DNA from: Erodium maritimum
Lineage: Eukaryota; Streptophyta; Magnoliopsida; Geraniales; Geraniaceae
NCBI GenBank assembly: GCA_963921825.1
Contig: OY997596.1
Location: 57,858,754-57,922,753, forward strand
DNA: 64,000 nucleotides
Direction: 5' to 3'
Below the pieces are notes generated by a model. It was not told the DNA's origin. It worked only from the letters and a program-made list of their open reading frames with translations, and searched no databases. The translations under genes were made by a program, and so were the position numbers. This document shows positions 22,440 through 35,565 of the stretch, in pieces (position 1 is the first letter of the stretch; the number at the start of each line of letters is the position of its first letter).

Positions 22440-25026
22440 TTTTTTGAAAATGTTATATTATATTAATCATTTCCAAACAAGTCGAAATAAAATATGAGAA
22501 TGTTTTTTTATAGTCGAGATTGTAGTCCGAAACCTCGTCTAGCACAGGTGTTTCGGCGTCCTAGACTACACTATAGACATCTATTGCAACGAATAAAAGC
22601 TACACGACAACAGGTGATTAGTTCGATTACGCAAGACCAAAGTTCTGAAAACCCGACCGAGTGGTTGTCTTGATTTTCCACAAGGTGATCCGCATCACCC
22701 CAAAGAACATGACCCCGTCAGATAGGGCTGCACGCGGGATGGAAAGGTTGTTCCAGATATTTCCCATCCCCAAAACCGCCTATCATGGTTCTCAATGGGG
22801 CTGTTTTACAGCCTTCGCCGATTGTCTAGTGGAGGATACGGAATGCCCATGTTTGGCATCCGAATCAACATTCATTATTTCAAAAACTCTCTTCTTTATC
22901 CTGTCCTGTAAGACGATTGTTCGTTGAGCTTTCGCTCGAGCCAATTCTTTCACATTTTTGGTTTTTCACGAGCCCCTTTTGGTTGGTTTTTTATCATACA
23001 CTTCATTCTTTGTTCGTAATACCTGGGCTGAAAAATTCTCATTTTGAGTAATATCCTCTTGTACTAGGTGCATGGGTGTGTTAGTCTTAATGCCCGTAGT
23101 TCAATCGTAAACATCCAAATGTATATATCATCGTTAGCAATAAAATTCAAGCGACTTTATATTACTTATGTGTTGAAGTAATATATCGATGTGTATTTTG
23201 ATCTATGCCCACCATCCGAATAGAACCATAGATCAAGATAAATCACACTCGATGGGTCCCTAGTCGACAAAGCTTCACTAGAAGCGACTAGTATAAAAGA
23301 TGGCTCTTTATGGCTTACATTCTGTTAGTCATTGGAATGGGATTCCGAAGTCTGATCATAGATATCTTGTGGGACATGAGATTGGACGACCCGCCCTGAA
23401 TATGTGCCATAGATTAAGTCATGAACATATTCAGCGTCGTAGCTTGTCATGTAACCTTAGACCAAGGAGTCTTTGTGATCGATATGCAGTCAACAACTGA
23501 GTTTGACTAGAGCCTAACGTTGTCCGTAACAGGGCTTCCATAATTGTCAGGATTGGCTTGGGGACGGACTACATGAGTGATACAAAAGATGGCTAAGGGA
23601 TTTATCCCTCATACTGATGTATGAGAAAGATATCGGTTCTCGGCCGCTTGACCGAGAGTGACCGAAACAATAGCATGACCATGCAAATGATACTGGGTAT
23701 CATATTTAGTCATCTCACATATCAAGGAACAATGATTGAGAATAATAAGGATGACGACTCTATGCCTTATCTCAATCAGAATATCGGTGATAAAAGGATA
23801 TTGACATACACAACAGAAAGGTTGGAATCAACAGGGTCGATTTGTTATGCGGTGTTAGGCAATACTAAAGTCTTGTTAATTGCCACTTATGTAGGATCAA
23901 GTAAAATGATATTTTACGTTGATCTACCGACATGCATAAACCTAAGGGTCACACCAGAGGATGAAACTCATTAACACACTTATGGAGAATGACTAAGAGG
24001 GAAGTTGTCACGGGACATGACCAAAACTGGGTTTTGGGTCATGTGCCCGTAAGTAATTAGGACTTTACGGATCGAGACAAGACTTGGAGTCTTGGGATTG
24101 ATCGCATCGGATATTGTTGGACATATCCGGGATGGAAGGCGTGGAGGCGATGAGCGCGTCACGGGACCTCATCGATAATGACCACAGGCCATCACCCGCG
24201 AGGGCCATGGGCGGCCCATGCCACCAAAGACCCATGGAACCAACTAGTGAAGTCTTAATTAAATGGTTCTAACTAAACTAGTTATATTAGGTAGTTGGTG
24301 ATTTAATCCACCAACTTCTATCTACTTTACACCATCCTTTGTTCAATTTACTATTATTCTATTATGTTGATGGGATAAGATGACTTAAGAGTAATCTTTT
24401 CAACTTAATAAGTCACAATACACAAAAGGAAGAGTAACTTCTCCCTCCTTTCCCCATTGATTTCAGCTAAGACAAGTTCTTTTTCCATTTTATGTGTTCT
24501 TCAGTCCTCATAAGAAGTACTACATGGCTTAGATTCCCAAGTGGATACGTAGGAGTCTTGGAGACTCAAGCCCGATCATTCCTTACTCGGTATTCTTGAT
24601 TTGGTAAGGAAACCATGAATTTTTTTTATTATCTTGTGTTTCTAACTTGCTACTTTATCAGCTCACTTATTATAGGACCACTGCTGAGATAATAAATATA
24701 GCAGTAGATCATTTACACGATTTGGTAACTATATTTTATAACAAGTACTTATATGACAAGCGAGATAAGATATATTGTCGATGTCAGAACATTAAGGTTT
24801 GGTCGATGTCCCAATATTTTGTCATTCCTAAACAAGCTAGACACATACGAACATCCATAATAAAAGTTGATTATGTGAAAGTTTGGAGTCAATTCGATAA
24901 GAGAACATAATAAGAGTTGAATCTACATAATCTCACTAGAGGCAGGGTCTCATTTTCTAGAGAGAGAGGAAACTGTCTCTATTCGCCACATCTATCGTAT
25001 GGTCTGTATCAACAAATTCATTGATG
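22440..25026. other. Unclassified repeat-like DNA without a gene
   Basis: About 2.6 kb of moderate composition with many stops. No coding domain, LTR ends or duplication could be recognised. A T-run at 22438-22446 could mark a minus-strand poly(A) element. The region could be a degraded LTR or large non-coding retroelement, but this is only a guess. Confidence 0.3.
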
Positions 25027-25059
25027 TAAGAGCAAGCACAGTGGTGCAAACCTTGTATC

Positions 25060-25215
25060 GACCCGCGAACCAAATCGTAATTTTACGGTTCGCGGGTCGC
25101 GGGCCGTGATGCTGTGGCGCAAGGTTTTTGCAGTCCGCGAACCGCAAAACTGCGGTTCGGTCCGCAACCCGTGACTCGCGGCCCAGAAACACGGGTCGCG
25201 GGCCGTTCAATTCGG
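25060..25215. repeat. Subterminal inverted repeats of the Harbinger element
   Basis: G+C-rich motifs recur in both orientations between the proposed left end and the transposase: acccgcgaacc against ggttcgcgggt, gaaccgcaaaact against ctgcggttcgg, and three copies of gggtcgcgggccg or close variants. Clustered subterminal repeats often bind transposase; that function is inferred. Confidence 0.55.
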
Positions 25216-25542
25216 TTCACGGCCTCCGCCTATCAGCGCACAACACATGGCCATCTGAAGAAAAAAAATTCCGACCATTGGCAATGGTCGGAAATCAACG
25301 GTAACATTTTTTTATTATTCCTAAAACCCTTAATTCAAACCCTATAAATACCCCCAACCCCATTCTCATTTCCCACTAACACGTCTACAACCTCTCTAAA
25401 CTCGATATCAAATTTCTCTCCTCAAACTCGCTACAAAGTGTCTGGCGATGACAGTCTATCATAATATGAGGAGTTGGCAGCGCAAATACTTCTAGTTAAA
25501 GAACGACTATGACAAAGGGTTGAGAGAGGCATACAGAGAATA

Positions 25543-26557
25543 ATGCCAAGGATCAACGCTGTGAGCGAGAGGATCGAACGTGGGGAACTTGCTCGACGGG
25601 ATATTCCTAGAGGTCGTCTCGAAGCCCACGACCAATTAATGAAGGATTATTTTGTCGATCAGCCCCTATGTGGGCCCGCTTTGTTTAGGCGTCAGTTTCG
25701 TATGTGCCGACCATTGTTTGAGCGGGTGATGGAAAAGGTAGCGAAGCATGACGCTTACTTCGTTCAGAAGCCGGACGCTGCAGGACGCATGAGGTTATCA
25801 ACGCACCAGAAATGTACCGCCGCGATACGGATGCTTGCGTATGGGTGCTCGTTCGATTCGTTGGAAGAAACCTTACGTATTGAGGTAATTACAATACTCA
25901 AATGTTTACGCAAATTTTGCAAGGTCGTCATTGAGATTTTCGGTGCTAAGTACGAGTGTTCACCCACACCGGAGGACTTGACCCGATTACTCAGAGAGGG
26001 GTACAACCGAGGGTTCCCTGGCCTGATTGGGAGTCTTGACTGCATGCATTAGGAGTGGAAGAATTGCCCAACCACATCGCAAGGTGCCAATGGACGGGGA
26101 GGTCACCACGAGGTAAGTACCATTATGCTTGAAGCTGTAGCGTCCCGTGATTTATGGATTTGGCATACTTTTTTCGGGATGGCTGGGTCGAAAAATGACA
26201 TCAATGTTCTCAACAACAACCATTTATTCCACGATGCTTTCTTGGGATGTGAGCTTTTCGTGGAGTACGAGATCAACGACCATCGGTACGACCGACCTTA
26301 TTATTTGGTGGACGTCATTTTCCCATCATGGAGTCGGTTCGTGAAGACTACTTGGCATCACTACACTAACAAGCAGAAATTGTTTGCTAAGGTCCAAGAA
26401 GGTGCTCGGAAAGATATTGAACTGGCATTTGGAGTTCTTCAAGCACCGTGACACATCATTTCCCGTCCCGCTCGTCTTTGGAGCAAGTTTGTTGTGGCTG
26501 ATATCATGCACACATGTATCATTCTACACAACATAATTGTAGAGGATGAACGTGACC
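25543..26557 (+). pseudogene. PIF/Harbinger transposase (ALP1-like DDE nuclease), first part
   Basis: One frame from the ATG at 25543 runs to the chromovirus insertion, broken only by TAG at 26050 (where the family has Trp in DCMHWEWKNCP) and TGA at 26449. Family blocks are LFRRQFRMCRPLFERVM, STHQKCTAAIRMLAYG, GFPGLIGSLDCMH, MLEAVASRDLWIWHTFFG, KNDINVLN and DIELAFGVLQ. The catalytic triad is visible as D in SLDC, D in NDIN and E in IELAFG. The protein is the DDE endonuclease that excises and inserts the element, or a domesticated ALP1-type relative; two stops plus an 11.6-kb insertion make it a pseudogene. Confidence 0.92.
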
Positions 26558-26562
26558 AGTAC
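26558..26562. repeat. Target-site duplication agtac, left copy
   Basis: agtac precedes the minus-strand chromovirus and recurs at 38202-38206 immediately after it. Confidence 0.95.
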
Positions 26563-29247
26563 TGTCACGCCACAAATCCGATTCTTACCCGGACTCGAGG
26601 CATGACTAGGATAAAACAATTTAAAATGCAATAACTCAACAGTAACTTCCTGAAAATCTCCAATATAAAACTCAGATCCACATAACTCAGTTTAAAACAT
26701 AAGTAACCCTTCAGGGGTGTAATAATAATCATCCAACAAGGTTTGTTCAAAACTGAAATGAAACAAAGACGAAGTCTCTATAAGACGCCCACACCAAGAA
26801 GCTCCCGAGCCTCTACTCCTCAATCAAACCTGTAATTCCAACAATACACTCATAGGGGTGAGCTTGCGCTCAGTAGGGAAAATACATAACAAGAAGGACT
26901 TTAAGCTCAACAATTTCATCAGTAAAGTCAACAAGAAAACTCTTAACAATTGCGGGCAACAGGTAAACCAATCAATGCTGTGGCACATGAAGTCACCACC
27001 CTCCGATCCACATATGATGTGGCCTCTCGGATTTTCCCTCAAGTCCAGAGGATACGCATATCATTGAGGCTACCGGAAACAACCCCCTGAGGGCGCTTAT
27101 CATCGGGATTCTCAGAAACGTCTCCAAAGGGCTATATGTCCTCGGGAACCAAGGTATTACTCCCATAGGAAGTATACACTTGGACAATTCATAAATAAGT
27201 AGATATAGATGAGTAACCCACTCAAGCGAAACACGAAGCAATCCTTTCCCAATGAACGCTATCCTACTATCACACATAGTTCACGAATCACACCCTTTCA
27301 CCACAACACACAGCACACGAATCACATAACCCGTCACGCTTTCACTACAACACACAATACACGAACCGCCTAGCCAGTCACACTTTCACCACAACACACA
27401 ACATATGAATCACTTAACCAGTCACACTTTCACCAAAACACACAGCACACGAGTCACATAACCATAACTTACCATTCACTTACCTGTTATGACCCTTCGC
27501 TCGATCGATCACCTGATTGTACCGCTCGGCACAACTAGTCATACTCGATTCCGCAACCAAAGGATCGCGCAAACATTTAATACAATCAACCATCAAGTAC
27601 AATCAATCCATCAATCAAGTCAAACTTCAACCGAGCATTCAAGCATGCAATTCAATTAGTTTCATTAGACTCATTAGCCTATCCAGTAATCAATCAAACA
27701 ACCAACCATGTGATCCTAACACACAACTAATCCGAGGGGTTTGCCAAGGCCACTCTACCAGTAAAACAATTCCCAAGTATTGAAAGCGAGTTACACTAGT
27801 GATTGGCATCCTAATCATTCACCACTAGACACTTCCGGTTATTAGTAATTGAAAGACAATTATTCTAGTTATTCGCATCCTATAGGCATTTCTAGGACCT
27901 TTCCGATTTTATTAGCCTAACATGCATACTAAGCATTTAAACGAGAAGTTAAGACTTTCCCTACCTCAAGGTCTTCCTCTCAACGCTCTGATGATAAGTC
28001 CATTGGTCACCACTCCGTTCTTCGCACGGGTTCCGGCGTGATCTTTGCTCCTCTAGCTCGGTCCCCAAGGTCTTGGACACAAAGAAACATTAATTAGACT
28101 CCACTTAAACAACAAGCAAGACCCCCAAAGCCCTTCCAAAGTTCAGCTCAAAACCAAGATCAAACAAGGTGAAAAACCCTCAAAGAAACCCCCACCCTGC
28201 TCTGCCACGGACCTGGTCACGGACCCGTGACGCCAACCCTCACGGTTACCGTCACGGAGCCGTGAAGAGTGCCGTCACGGACTCCCTCACGGAGCCGTGA
28301 CGTCGCCAGTCACGGGATCCGTCACGGATCCGTGGCGCACCAGGGCAGTTTCGCCCTTCTTCAACCTCCAGCTCCTTTTCTCCGAAAAACCACCTTCAAA
28401 CCCCAAATTCTACCACTTCCAACTCCCAAAACAGTCAAATACTTCCAATACTCCTCTACCCATGGTAGGAATCAACAAATAAGCAAGTTTCTAATGATTC
28501 ATCAAATCATAAACAACTCAAAAGCTCCAACAAACTAAGGATTTCCCACAAAAACCCAACAAAGCTTCTCATCAACATCATCTCACACTATTTCCACCCA
28601 AACCCAACAACATCTAGCAATTTCAACCAAGACCCATGAAAAGAGAATTAGAGAGTTCTATTACCTCTAGGAGAGTGAGATGAAGAAGATGGTGAGGATT
28701 TGGAGAAGGGATGGCTAGAGGAAGACTTCAAGTAGCCTCTTTTTCCTTGCTTCTTCTTCAAAGCTCCATGGGAGCTCCTCTCTCTTGCTCTTCCTCCAAG
28801 TTTCGGCTACACCAAGCAAAATAGGTTGGTTTTGCTTTTCCAAACTCATATAATACCTAGATGTGTTGAATGACTAAAAGCCCTTTAGCTAGAATCCCTT
28901 GTAGAAGCTTTTGGGAGGGTATAATGGTCCAAGACCACTCCCCTTTCTCTCTTTCAACCAAAAAGGGACAAGTGTCCAAGTAGGTTCTTTTAGTTTTCCA
29001 AAATAATTTCCAGCACAATAAAATAATGCTTTAGTCGATAAAAAGTCTCGTTTTGACTAAAGTTGACTTCCTTCAGCATTATACTTAAACGAAAGGAATT
29101 TATCCCCTTAAGCCAACCGTGATGACGGCTAATTCGTTTGGGTTCCAGAAAAGCCCCGAGTGACTTCTTGAGTCATCGGTTGACTTTTCCGGTAGAAAGT
29201 CAAACTTGATTGAAAAGCCACCGGTCCGACCGGGGGCGGGTCTTACA
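26563..29247 (-). repeat. 3' LTR of chromovirus copy 2
   Basis: 2685 bp, reading on the plus strand from tgtcacgccaca to gggtcttaca. It is longer than the partner LTR because the partner lost about 38 bases near 36090 and 11 bases near 36438. The palindromic cluster lies at about 28200-28345. Confidence 0.94.
27282..27465. repeat. 44-bp minisatellite in the 3' LTR of copy 2
   Basis: About four units of 44 bases built on cacgaatcacataacc and tttcaccacaacacaca repeat in tandem. The same array is in the other LTR at 36246-36427. Copy 1 and the solo LTR have only one unit-equivalent at this place, so the array expanded in this sublineage before insertion. Confidence 0.85.
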
Positions 29248-29249
29248 AT

Positions 29250-29261
29250 CTACCCCCTTAA
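29250..29261 (-). other. Polypurine tract of copy 2
   Basis: On the minus strand taagggggtag lies directly inside the 3' LTR, matching the tract of copy 1. Confidence 0.85.
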
Positions 29262-29280
29262 AGAAATTTCGTCCTCGAAA

Positions 29281-30486
29281 TTAAAAACAAAGTACCTCAA
29301 TGCCGAACAGGTGGGGATACTTCACGCGGATCTCATCCTCGCGCTCCCAAGTGGACCCTGCTCCCTGATGTCCCCACTGTACTAGTACTAACGGAATCGT
29401 CTTGTTCCGCAAGACCTTCTCCTTTGTACCCAAAATCTCGACGGGCTGCTCCTCATAGGTGACATCATCAGCTACCTCAATGTCTGACCACTCAATAATG
29501 TGGGAAGGATCTGCCATGTACTTCCGCAGTTGGGACACGTGGAAAACGTTATGCACGTTCCCAAGCTGCGGTGGCAAAGCTAACCGATAAGCTACAGCTC
29601 CAATCCTCTCTAAGACCTCAAATGGTGCAATGAAACGCGGTGCCAGCTTGCCTCCGCTGCGGTTAAACCGCACTAGACCCTTCTTTGGGCTTACTCTCAG
29701 AAACACCTGCTCCCCGACCATGAACTCAAGTGGTCTGCGACGTCTGTCTGCATAGCTCTTCTGCCGACTCTGTGCGGTCTTCAACCGCTCTCTAATCAAA
29801 GCGACCTTTTTGGTCGTCTCCCTGACCATGTCTGGTCCAAGTAAGCTCCGGTCCCCAACCTCAGCCCAACATACCGGCGATCTACAAGGTTTGCCATACA
29901 AAGCCTCAAATGGTGTCATACCAATGCTGGACTGGTAACTGTTGTTGTAAGCAAACTCTACCAAAGGCAAATGATCCTCCCATGATCCCTGAAAGTCAAG
30001 CACACAAGCTCGAAGCATGTCCTCTAGAATCTGAATGGTGCGCTCCGACTGTCCATATGTCTCAGGATGGTAAGCTGTACTCAACAGTACCTCAGTGCCC
30101 AAAGCCTTCTGTAGACTCTTCCAGAACCTGGATGTGAAACGAGGGTCCCTATCAGATACCACTGACACTGGTACTCCATGTAGGCGAACAATCTCCCTAA
30201 CATACAACCGACCCAACATGTCCACAGTATCAGTCATCCTCATAGCTAGAAAGTGTGCCGACTTGGTCAGTCGATCCACCACCACCCAAACAGCATCGTG
30301 CCTCTTCGACGACCTTGGTAACCCACTCACAAAATCCATAGTCACGTGCTCCCACTTCCACTCGGAGATCGGTAAAGGCTGTAGCAAGCCTGCGGGACGC
30401 TGATGCTCGGCCTTCACCTGTTGGCAGGTGAGGCACCTAGAAACAAAGTCTGCAACTGCCCCACACATCCCGCTCCACCAAAACTG
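29281..30486 (-). pseudogene. pol: Pol of chromovirus copy 2: integrase and chromodomain
   Basis: Open from just after a TGA (30487-30489) to the natural stop. It contains the rest of the integrase zinc domain (CLTCQQVK), the full catalytic triad ([17 protein letters not shown] and the glutamate in YGQSERTIQ), the GPF/Y-like region and the chromodomain ending [15 protein letters not shown]. Unlike copy 1 this part has no frameshift, so copy 2 serves as the reference for the family. The TGA replaces CGA in copy 1, a CpG transition. Confidence 0.93.
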
Positions 30487-31350
30487 TCATCGCATGTATC
30501 TATACATCTTGTTGCCACCGGGGTGCACAACCAGACGGGAGTGGTGGCACTCTCGCAATACGGTGTCTCTGCAATCGCTGGGCACAAACAACCGTCCTCT
30601 AAAACGGAGACCCTGATCGGTGCCCATCTCCCAACCCTCGAGCTTGACACCGTTGATCAATTTCTCACGAATTCCTGCTGTCTCGGCATCCTCGGTCTGT
30701 GCTTCTAGCACTCGAGTAAATAACGTGGGTTGAGCCACCAAGGCACACAAGGCCATATCATCTGTGACTTCCTCCAACTCCAGTCTGAATAAGCTCAACT
30801 GCTCCAGCATGTCCCACTCTCGGACAGCCATGCTAGCAACACAATGACTCGACTTCCTGCTCAAAGCATCGGCGACGACATTTGCCTTGCCCGGATGATA
30901 GAGTGGCTCGAAGTCGTACTCCTCAAGTAACTCCATCCATCTCCTTTGGCGCATGTTCATATCGCGCTGTGAGAAGATATACTTGAGGCTCTTGTGATCT
31001 GAAAACACCCTGAACTGCTCACCGTACAGATAGTGTCTCCAGCTCTTCAGCGCAAATACCACCGCTGCTAGCTCAAGATCATGGGTCGGGTAGTTGCGCT
31101 CATGCACCTTCAACTGCCTCGAGCCGTAAGCAACCACATTTCCACTCTGCATCAAAACACAACCTAGCCCTTCGCCTGAGGCGTCACAATACACGTCATA
31201 GCCTATTCCCCGCTCTGGAACAATCAACACTGGAGCGACAGTCAATCGAGCCTTTAGCTCGCGGAAAGAGCGCTCACACTCATCCGTCCAAAGGTACTCC
31301 GCCCCCTTGCGGGTCAAAGCTGTCATAGGTGCTGCTAGACGCGGGAAATC
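30487..31350 (-). pseudogene. pol: Pol of chromovirus copy 2: RNase H and integrase zinc domain
   Basis: Begins after the shared TAG and ends at the TGA in the HHCC domain. RNase H residues are intact in [27 protein letters not shown] and [13 protein letters not shown] single open frame joins RNase H to the start of integrase. Confidence 0.93.
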
Positions 31351-32620
31351 CTAAACAAAGCGTCGGTAATAACCTGCCAACCCTAGAAAGCTCTGAATCT
31401 CAAATACACTGCTGGGTCTGGCCCACTTCGACACTGCATCAACCTTTGCCGTGTCGACCAAGATGCCCTCTCGAGATACCACATGCCCGAGGAACTTCAC
31501 CTCTGTGAGCCAAAATTCGCACTTCTCCAGATTGCCGTACAACTGGTGAGTGCGTAAGAGTGTCAAAACGGTCCTCAGATGCTCCTCATGCGCCTCCTCA
31601 CTGGGCGAGTAGATCAAGATGTCATCGACAAAGACTACTACAAACTGGTCCAGATAAGGTCTGAAGATGCCATTCATCAAGTCCATAAAGGCGACTGGTG
31701 CGTTCGTCAAACCGAACGGCATCACCAGAAACTCAAAGTGTCCATAACGAGTTCGGAACGCTGTCTTCTCTACGTCCTCGGCTCGGACCCTCAGCTGGTA
31801 GTACCCCGATCGAAGGTCGATCTTCGAGAAGTACTTTGCTCCCCGCAGTTGGTCGAATAGATCATCAATCCTCGGCATCGGATAGCGGTTCTTCACTGTC
31901 ACCCGGTTCAACTTCCTGTAATCGATACACATCCTCAAGGCTCCACCCTTCTTCTTCACGAAGAGGGCGGGTGCTCCCCACGGAGATACGCTCGGGCGGA
32001 TGAAACCCTTCTGCTGAAGTTCCTCGAGTTGTCGCTTTAGCTCGACCAACTCGGCTGGCGCAAACCGATACGACGTCATCGAGATCGGCGCCGTACCCGG
32101 AATCAGATCGATCCTGAACTCCACCTCGCGCGCTGGCGGCAAGCCTGATAGCTCCTCCGGGAAGACCTCCGGAAACTCCCGCACTACCTTCGGTAGCTCT
32201 CTGCTACTCTGCACGATCTCTACCTCAGATCCCGTAGTCAAGGCGGATAAGAGAACTCGGCTCTTGCTACCCAGAACACACGTGATCACCCTGTTACCTG
32301 ACCTCACTGTCACCTGACGTCGATAGCAATCGATCGTCGCTCGATACCTCGCGAGCCAGTCCATACCCAGAATTACGTCAAAGGCGTTCATATCAAGAAC
32401 GCGTAAGTCACCAAGAAAGGGGCAATCTGCGACCCTAATCGCACAGTCTCTACAAACGGTGCTCAACACCACCTCACCCGTAACCGGGGTCTCCAAACAA
32501 AGGGGTTGACTCAAAGTCTCCATCCGCAAACCCAAGGAAAAAGAAATAGACGAAGAGATGAACGAATGGGAAGCTCCCGTATCAAACAAAAATGAAGCCC
32601 ACGAATTATAAAGTAAACAC
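31351..32620 (-). pseudogene. pol: Pol of chromovirus copy 2: protease and reverse transcriptase
   Basis: One open frame holds the protease site [11 protein letters not shown], the linker, and the whole RT core with [20 protein letters not shown] and [11 protein letters not shown]. It ends at TAG 31351-31353 after GYYRRFV, the codon shared with copy 1. At its upstream end, a one-base loss near 32640 (tacgccgccatgagg against tacgctggccatgagg) separates it from gag. Confidence 0.92.
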
Positions 32621-32639
32621 GTACCCTGAGTGGCCTCAT

Positions 32640-34124
32640 GGCGGCGTACGACCTCTCAACTCTGGAGTCAGTAACTGCAAAGACTCGGCCCCGCTGTGCA
32701 GGTGGTCCTCCTCTCGGTGGTGGGGGAAGTGCCACCTGCTGCCCAGCTCTCGGCTGATGCCTCTGACCTGCTGCTCCCGCCGCCTGACGCAGAGCCCTCT
32801 GATGATGTGCCTGACGTGGTCGGCCAGGAGGTGCCTGGCGAGTCTGAGTCTGCTGGGGCCTCGGTGCAGGCGCTCCACCAGCTAGCTCAGGACACGTCCG
32901 GATGAAATGGTCAGATCGACCACACTGGTAGCATACCCTATGTCCCCCTGCTGTGCCAGCTCAGGGAATGCACGCACGAAGTGATCGGGGCTGCCACACT
33001 GATAACACACCCTCGACTCACCCTGCTGTCTGTCTCTGGTCCCCTGAGGACGATCATCACGGTGCTCTACCGGTCCCTTGCCCCTCGGGCAGTCTCGTGC
33101 CAGGTGGCCCTGCTGTCCACACTTGGGATACAGCTGTGCCACCGGGGCGGGTCCAACTGATGCTACAGTCCCTGCTCGGCGCATGCCATCCTGCTGAAAC
33201 TGAGGCTGAAAGGATCCTGCAACTCTCTGTCTGCGCTGAACGAAGCCACTCGGCCTAGGCCTGGTCTCTCGCACCCTGGCAGTCTCTCTGAAATGTCTCT
33301 CTATGGCTAAAGCCTGATCCAAGAGTGTGGAGTACTCAGCGGTCCTGAAGGCGATAACCCTGTCGGCTATCGACGGGATGAGCCCGTTCTCGAATCTCCT
33401 ACATCGGTCGTCCGCAGTCTGAACCAAATCCGGCGCGAAGCGGGCCAGAGAAGTAAACCTCACTGCATACTCAGAAACGCTCAGTCCTCTCTGACGCAGT
33501 TCCAGGAACTGCTGGCGCCTGTCATCTCGAATGGAGCGAGGGAAGTACTGTTCCAGGAATAGCCTGCTGATAAAACTGAAAATCACTGCCGACTCTGTCC
33601 AGCACTAACTGCCACCAGTAGTAGGCCTCTCCCTTAAGCTGAAAAGTGGCGAACGAAACTCTCAAGTGCCCCTCCGATACCCCAGAGGTATCAAGGTTGC
33701 GGGTAACCCGTTCCAACCAGCCCGAGGCTGCCTCGGGGTCCGCTCCCCCAGAGTAGGTCGGCGTACCAAGTCTACGAAACTCTCTGAGCGACTGGGCCGT
33801 GAGGCTATCAATCTGGCCTGGCCTCTCACCAAAATCTGCTGAAGCAATAGGCACGGGCTCTGGTGCCGGTGCCGTAGTCCCTTGCTGCGCACTCGAAGCT
33901 GCTAGCACAGCGCGAACCACCTCCTCAAGAGGGGTCGTTTGAGTCGGCTCAACGACTGGAGATGTCCTGGGTGGCGACCCTGATGGTCCACCCTCAAAGC
34001 TCTGATGCTATGTGGAAGCAGCACCCTGGGCGTTAGCTGCCCCCTCCTGCTCAGCGGCAGGTGCCTGACTCGGACCCCCAACTGGGCGGCTCCGGGTACC
34101 TCTCGGAACATACGTACGAGCCAT
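32640..34124 (-). pseudogene. gag: Gag and gag-pol linker of chromovirus copy 2 (broken)
   Basis: The start ATG at 34124 opens MARTYVPRG as in copy 1. A TAG at 34008-34010 replaces GAG of copy 1. A one-base shift near 33570-33590, in the capsid after GSDFQ, breaks the frame. Zinc knuckles YPKCGQQGHLARDC (first Cys lost to Tyr), CYQCGSPDHFVRAF (last Cys lost to Phe) and the third knuckle are present. The G-run before the third knuckle is one base too short, while in copy 1 it is one too long. A Pro/Gln/Arg-rich linker leads to pol. Confidence 0.88.
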
Positions 34125-34789
34125 GTCGTCTATCCGCCTGCACGGATAACGAACATGTTCACGCGCGTCACACAAGTCACCCACAGTTACACTTCTCACA
34201 CTTAGTAGATAAATATACTCATATATAATAGCACACAAGTTCGCATCTCTATGCGTCTCACAACAACAACCAACGATTTAAGCAATCAACCACCAACTCC
34301 CACAGGAGGTCTCCAAATCAAGCACACCACACAAGCACAAATCAACAGGCATACCCCTTGCTCGGGTATCCTTTCACAAAGAGGGGTTTATCACTTAACA
34401 CAATTCAATTCAATAATCACCTTTAGCCTTTCCTCCCCTTCCAAAGATTCCCATTTCTCAACTTTTACCCAAACCTTTTCATGTCGATCTCATGTCGTCA
34501 CAACCCGATTCAGGCGTCCCCGAACCTCATTGTAACAACTTGACATCAAACCATCACGCTCGACTACAGTGGCGCCCCTGAGTCAGCCCGTGATAGTGCA
34601 ATCAATTTAGTTATACCGAAAATTTGGCATGACCCATTCGTAATTTCCCTTAACCCTCCGCTTACGCGGGACATTCACCAAACAATTTCACAAGACAACA
34701 AGTACGCAGAGTTCTCATGCTCGGCCAAATACACCACACAGTCAAAACATAGAGTGCTCATGCTCTTCAAGTTACACGACAAAGTCAAT

Positions 34790-35125
34790 AAACGGAGTTC
34801 TCGTGCTCCCCAAAGTACACAACACAATCAATAACCAGAGTCCTCGTGCTCCCCAAAGTACACAACACAATCAATAAACGGAGTCCTCGTGCTCCCCATA
34901 AACTCACTATACTCGGTATGCGGAGTGCTCGTGCTCCCAAATACCACGGGGTGCTCGTGCCCCAAATTCGCCACACACGGGCACATAGGGTTCTCGTGCC
35001 CCAACAACATACTCAACGCAAACGATATACGGGGTTCTCGTGCCCCACCCAAAGTTCTCACACAACGGGATACGGGGTTCTCGTGCCCCACCCAAAACAC
35101 TCAATACAAGCATACACGGAGTACT
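34790..35125 (-). repeat. Degenerate leader repeats of chromovirus copy 2
   Basis: Recurrent ggagt(c/t)ctcgtgctcccc and ggggttctcgtgcccc units, about 30-50 bases apart, between the primer site and gag. They correspond to the 39-bp array of copy 1 but are more diverged, including an internal duplication (caaagtacacaacacaatcaataa at 34812 and 34855). Confidence 0.75.
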
Positions 35126-35550
35126 CATGCTCCAGAATAGTGGTCAATCAAACATGTCAACAATTGAGTAAGACCAAACTACAACTCGAATTTTTTTTTT
35201 GAAATGACCCACCAAAATGGCAATACCACCAACAATGGCTCACTCTACAATGAGTGCATAGCGGGTCGATCACTGCCCGTTAATCCAATTCCGATCTCAA
35301 CCATTCGGTTTCACCGATCACTAGGGAGAGGATACCAATCAAGTAATGCAAACATTGTAGTGTAAAGATTTAATTTAGGATAAACATTAAAACTACTCAC
35401 GACTCATGTCGTTCCAACTCTCCGCATCAATGTTTCCAAATCGCGTCACTGAGTATCACGACTCAGACTCCCTAACTCTACCCACCTAATTGACTTCGGT
35501 CCGAGGTTTGAAAACAAGTTCACAAAGACACCGGTTTCAAATGAAACCAG

Positions 35551-35562
35551 GCTCTGATACCA
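35551..35562 (-). other. Primer binding site of copy 2
   Basis: gctctgatacca on the plus strand is the reverse complement of TGGTATCAGAGC, three bases inside the 5' LTR, as in copy 1. Confidence 0.92.
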
Positions 35563-35565
35563 AAT

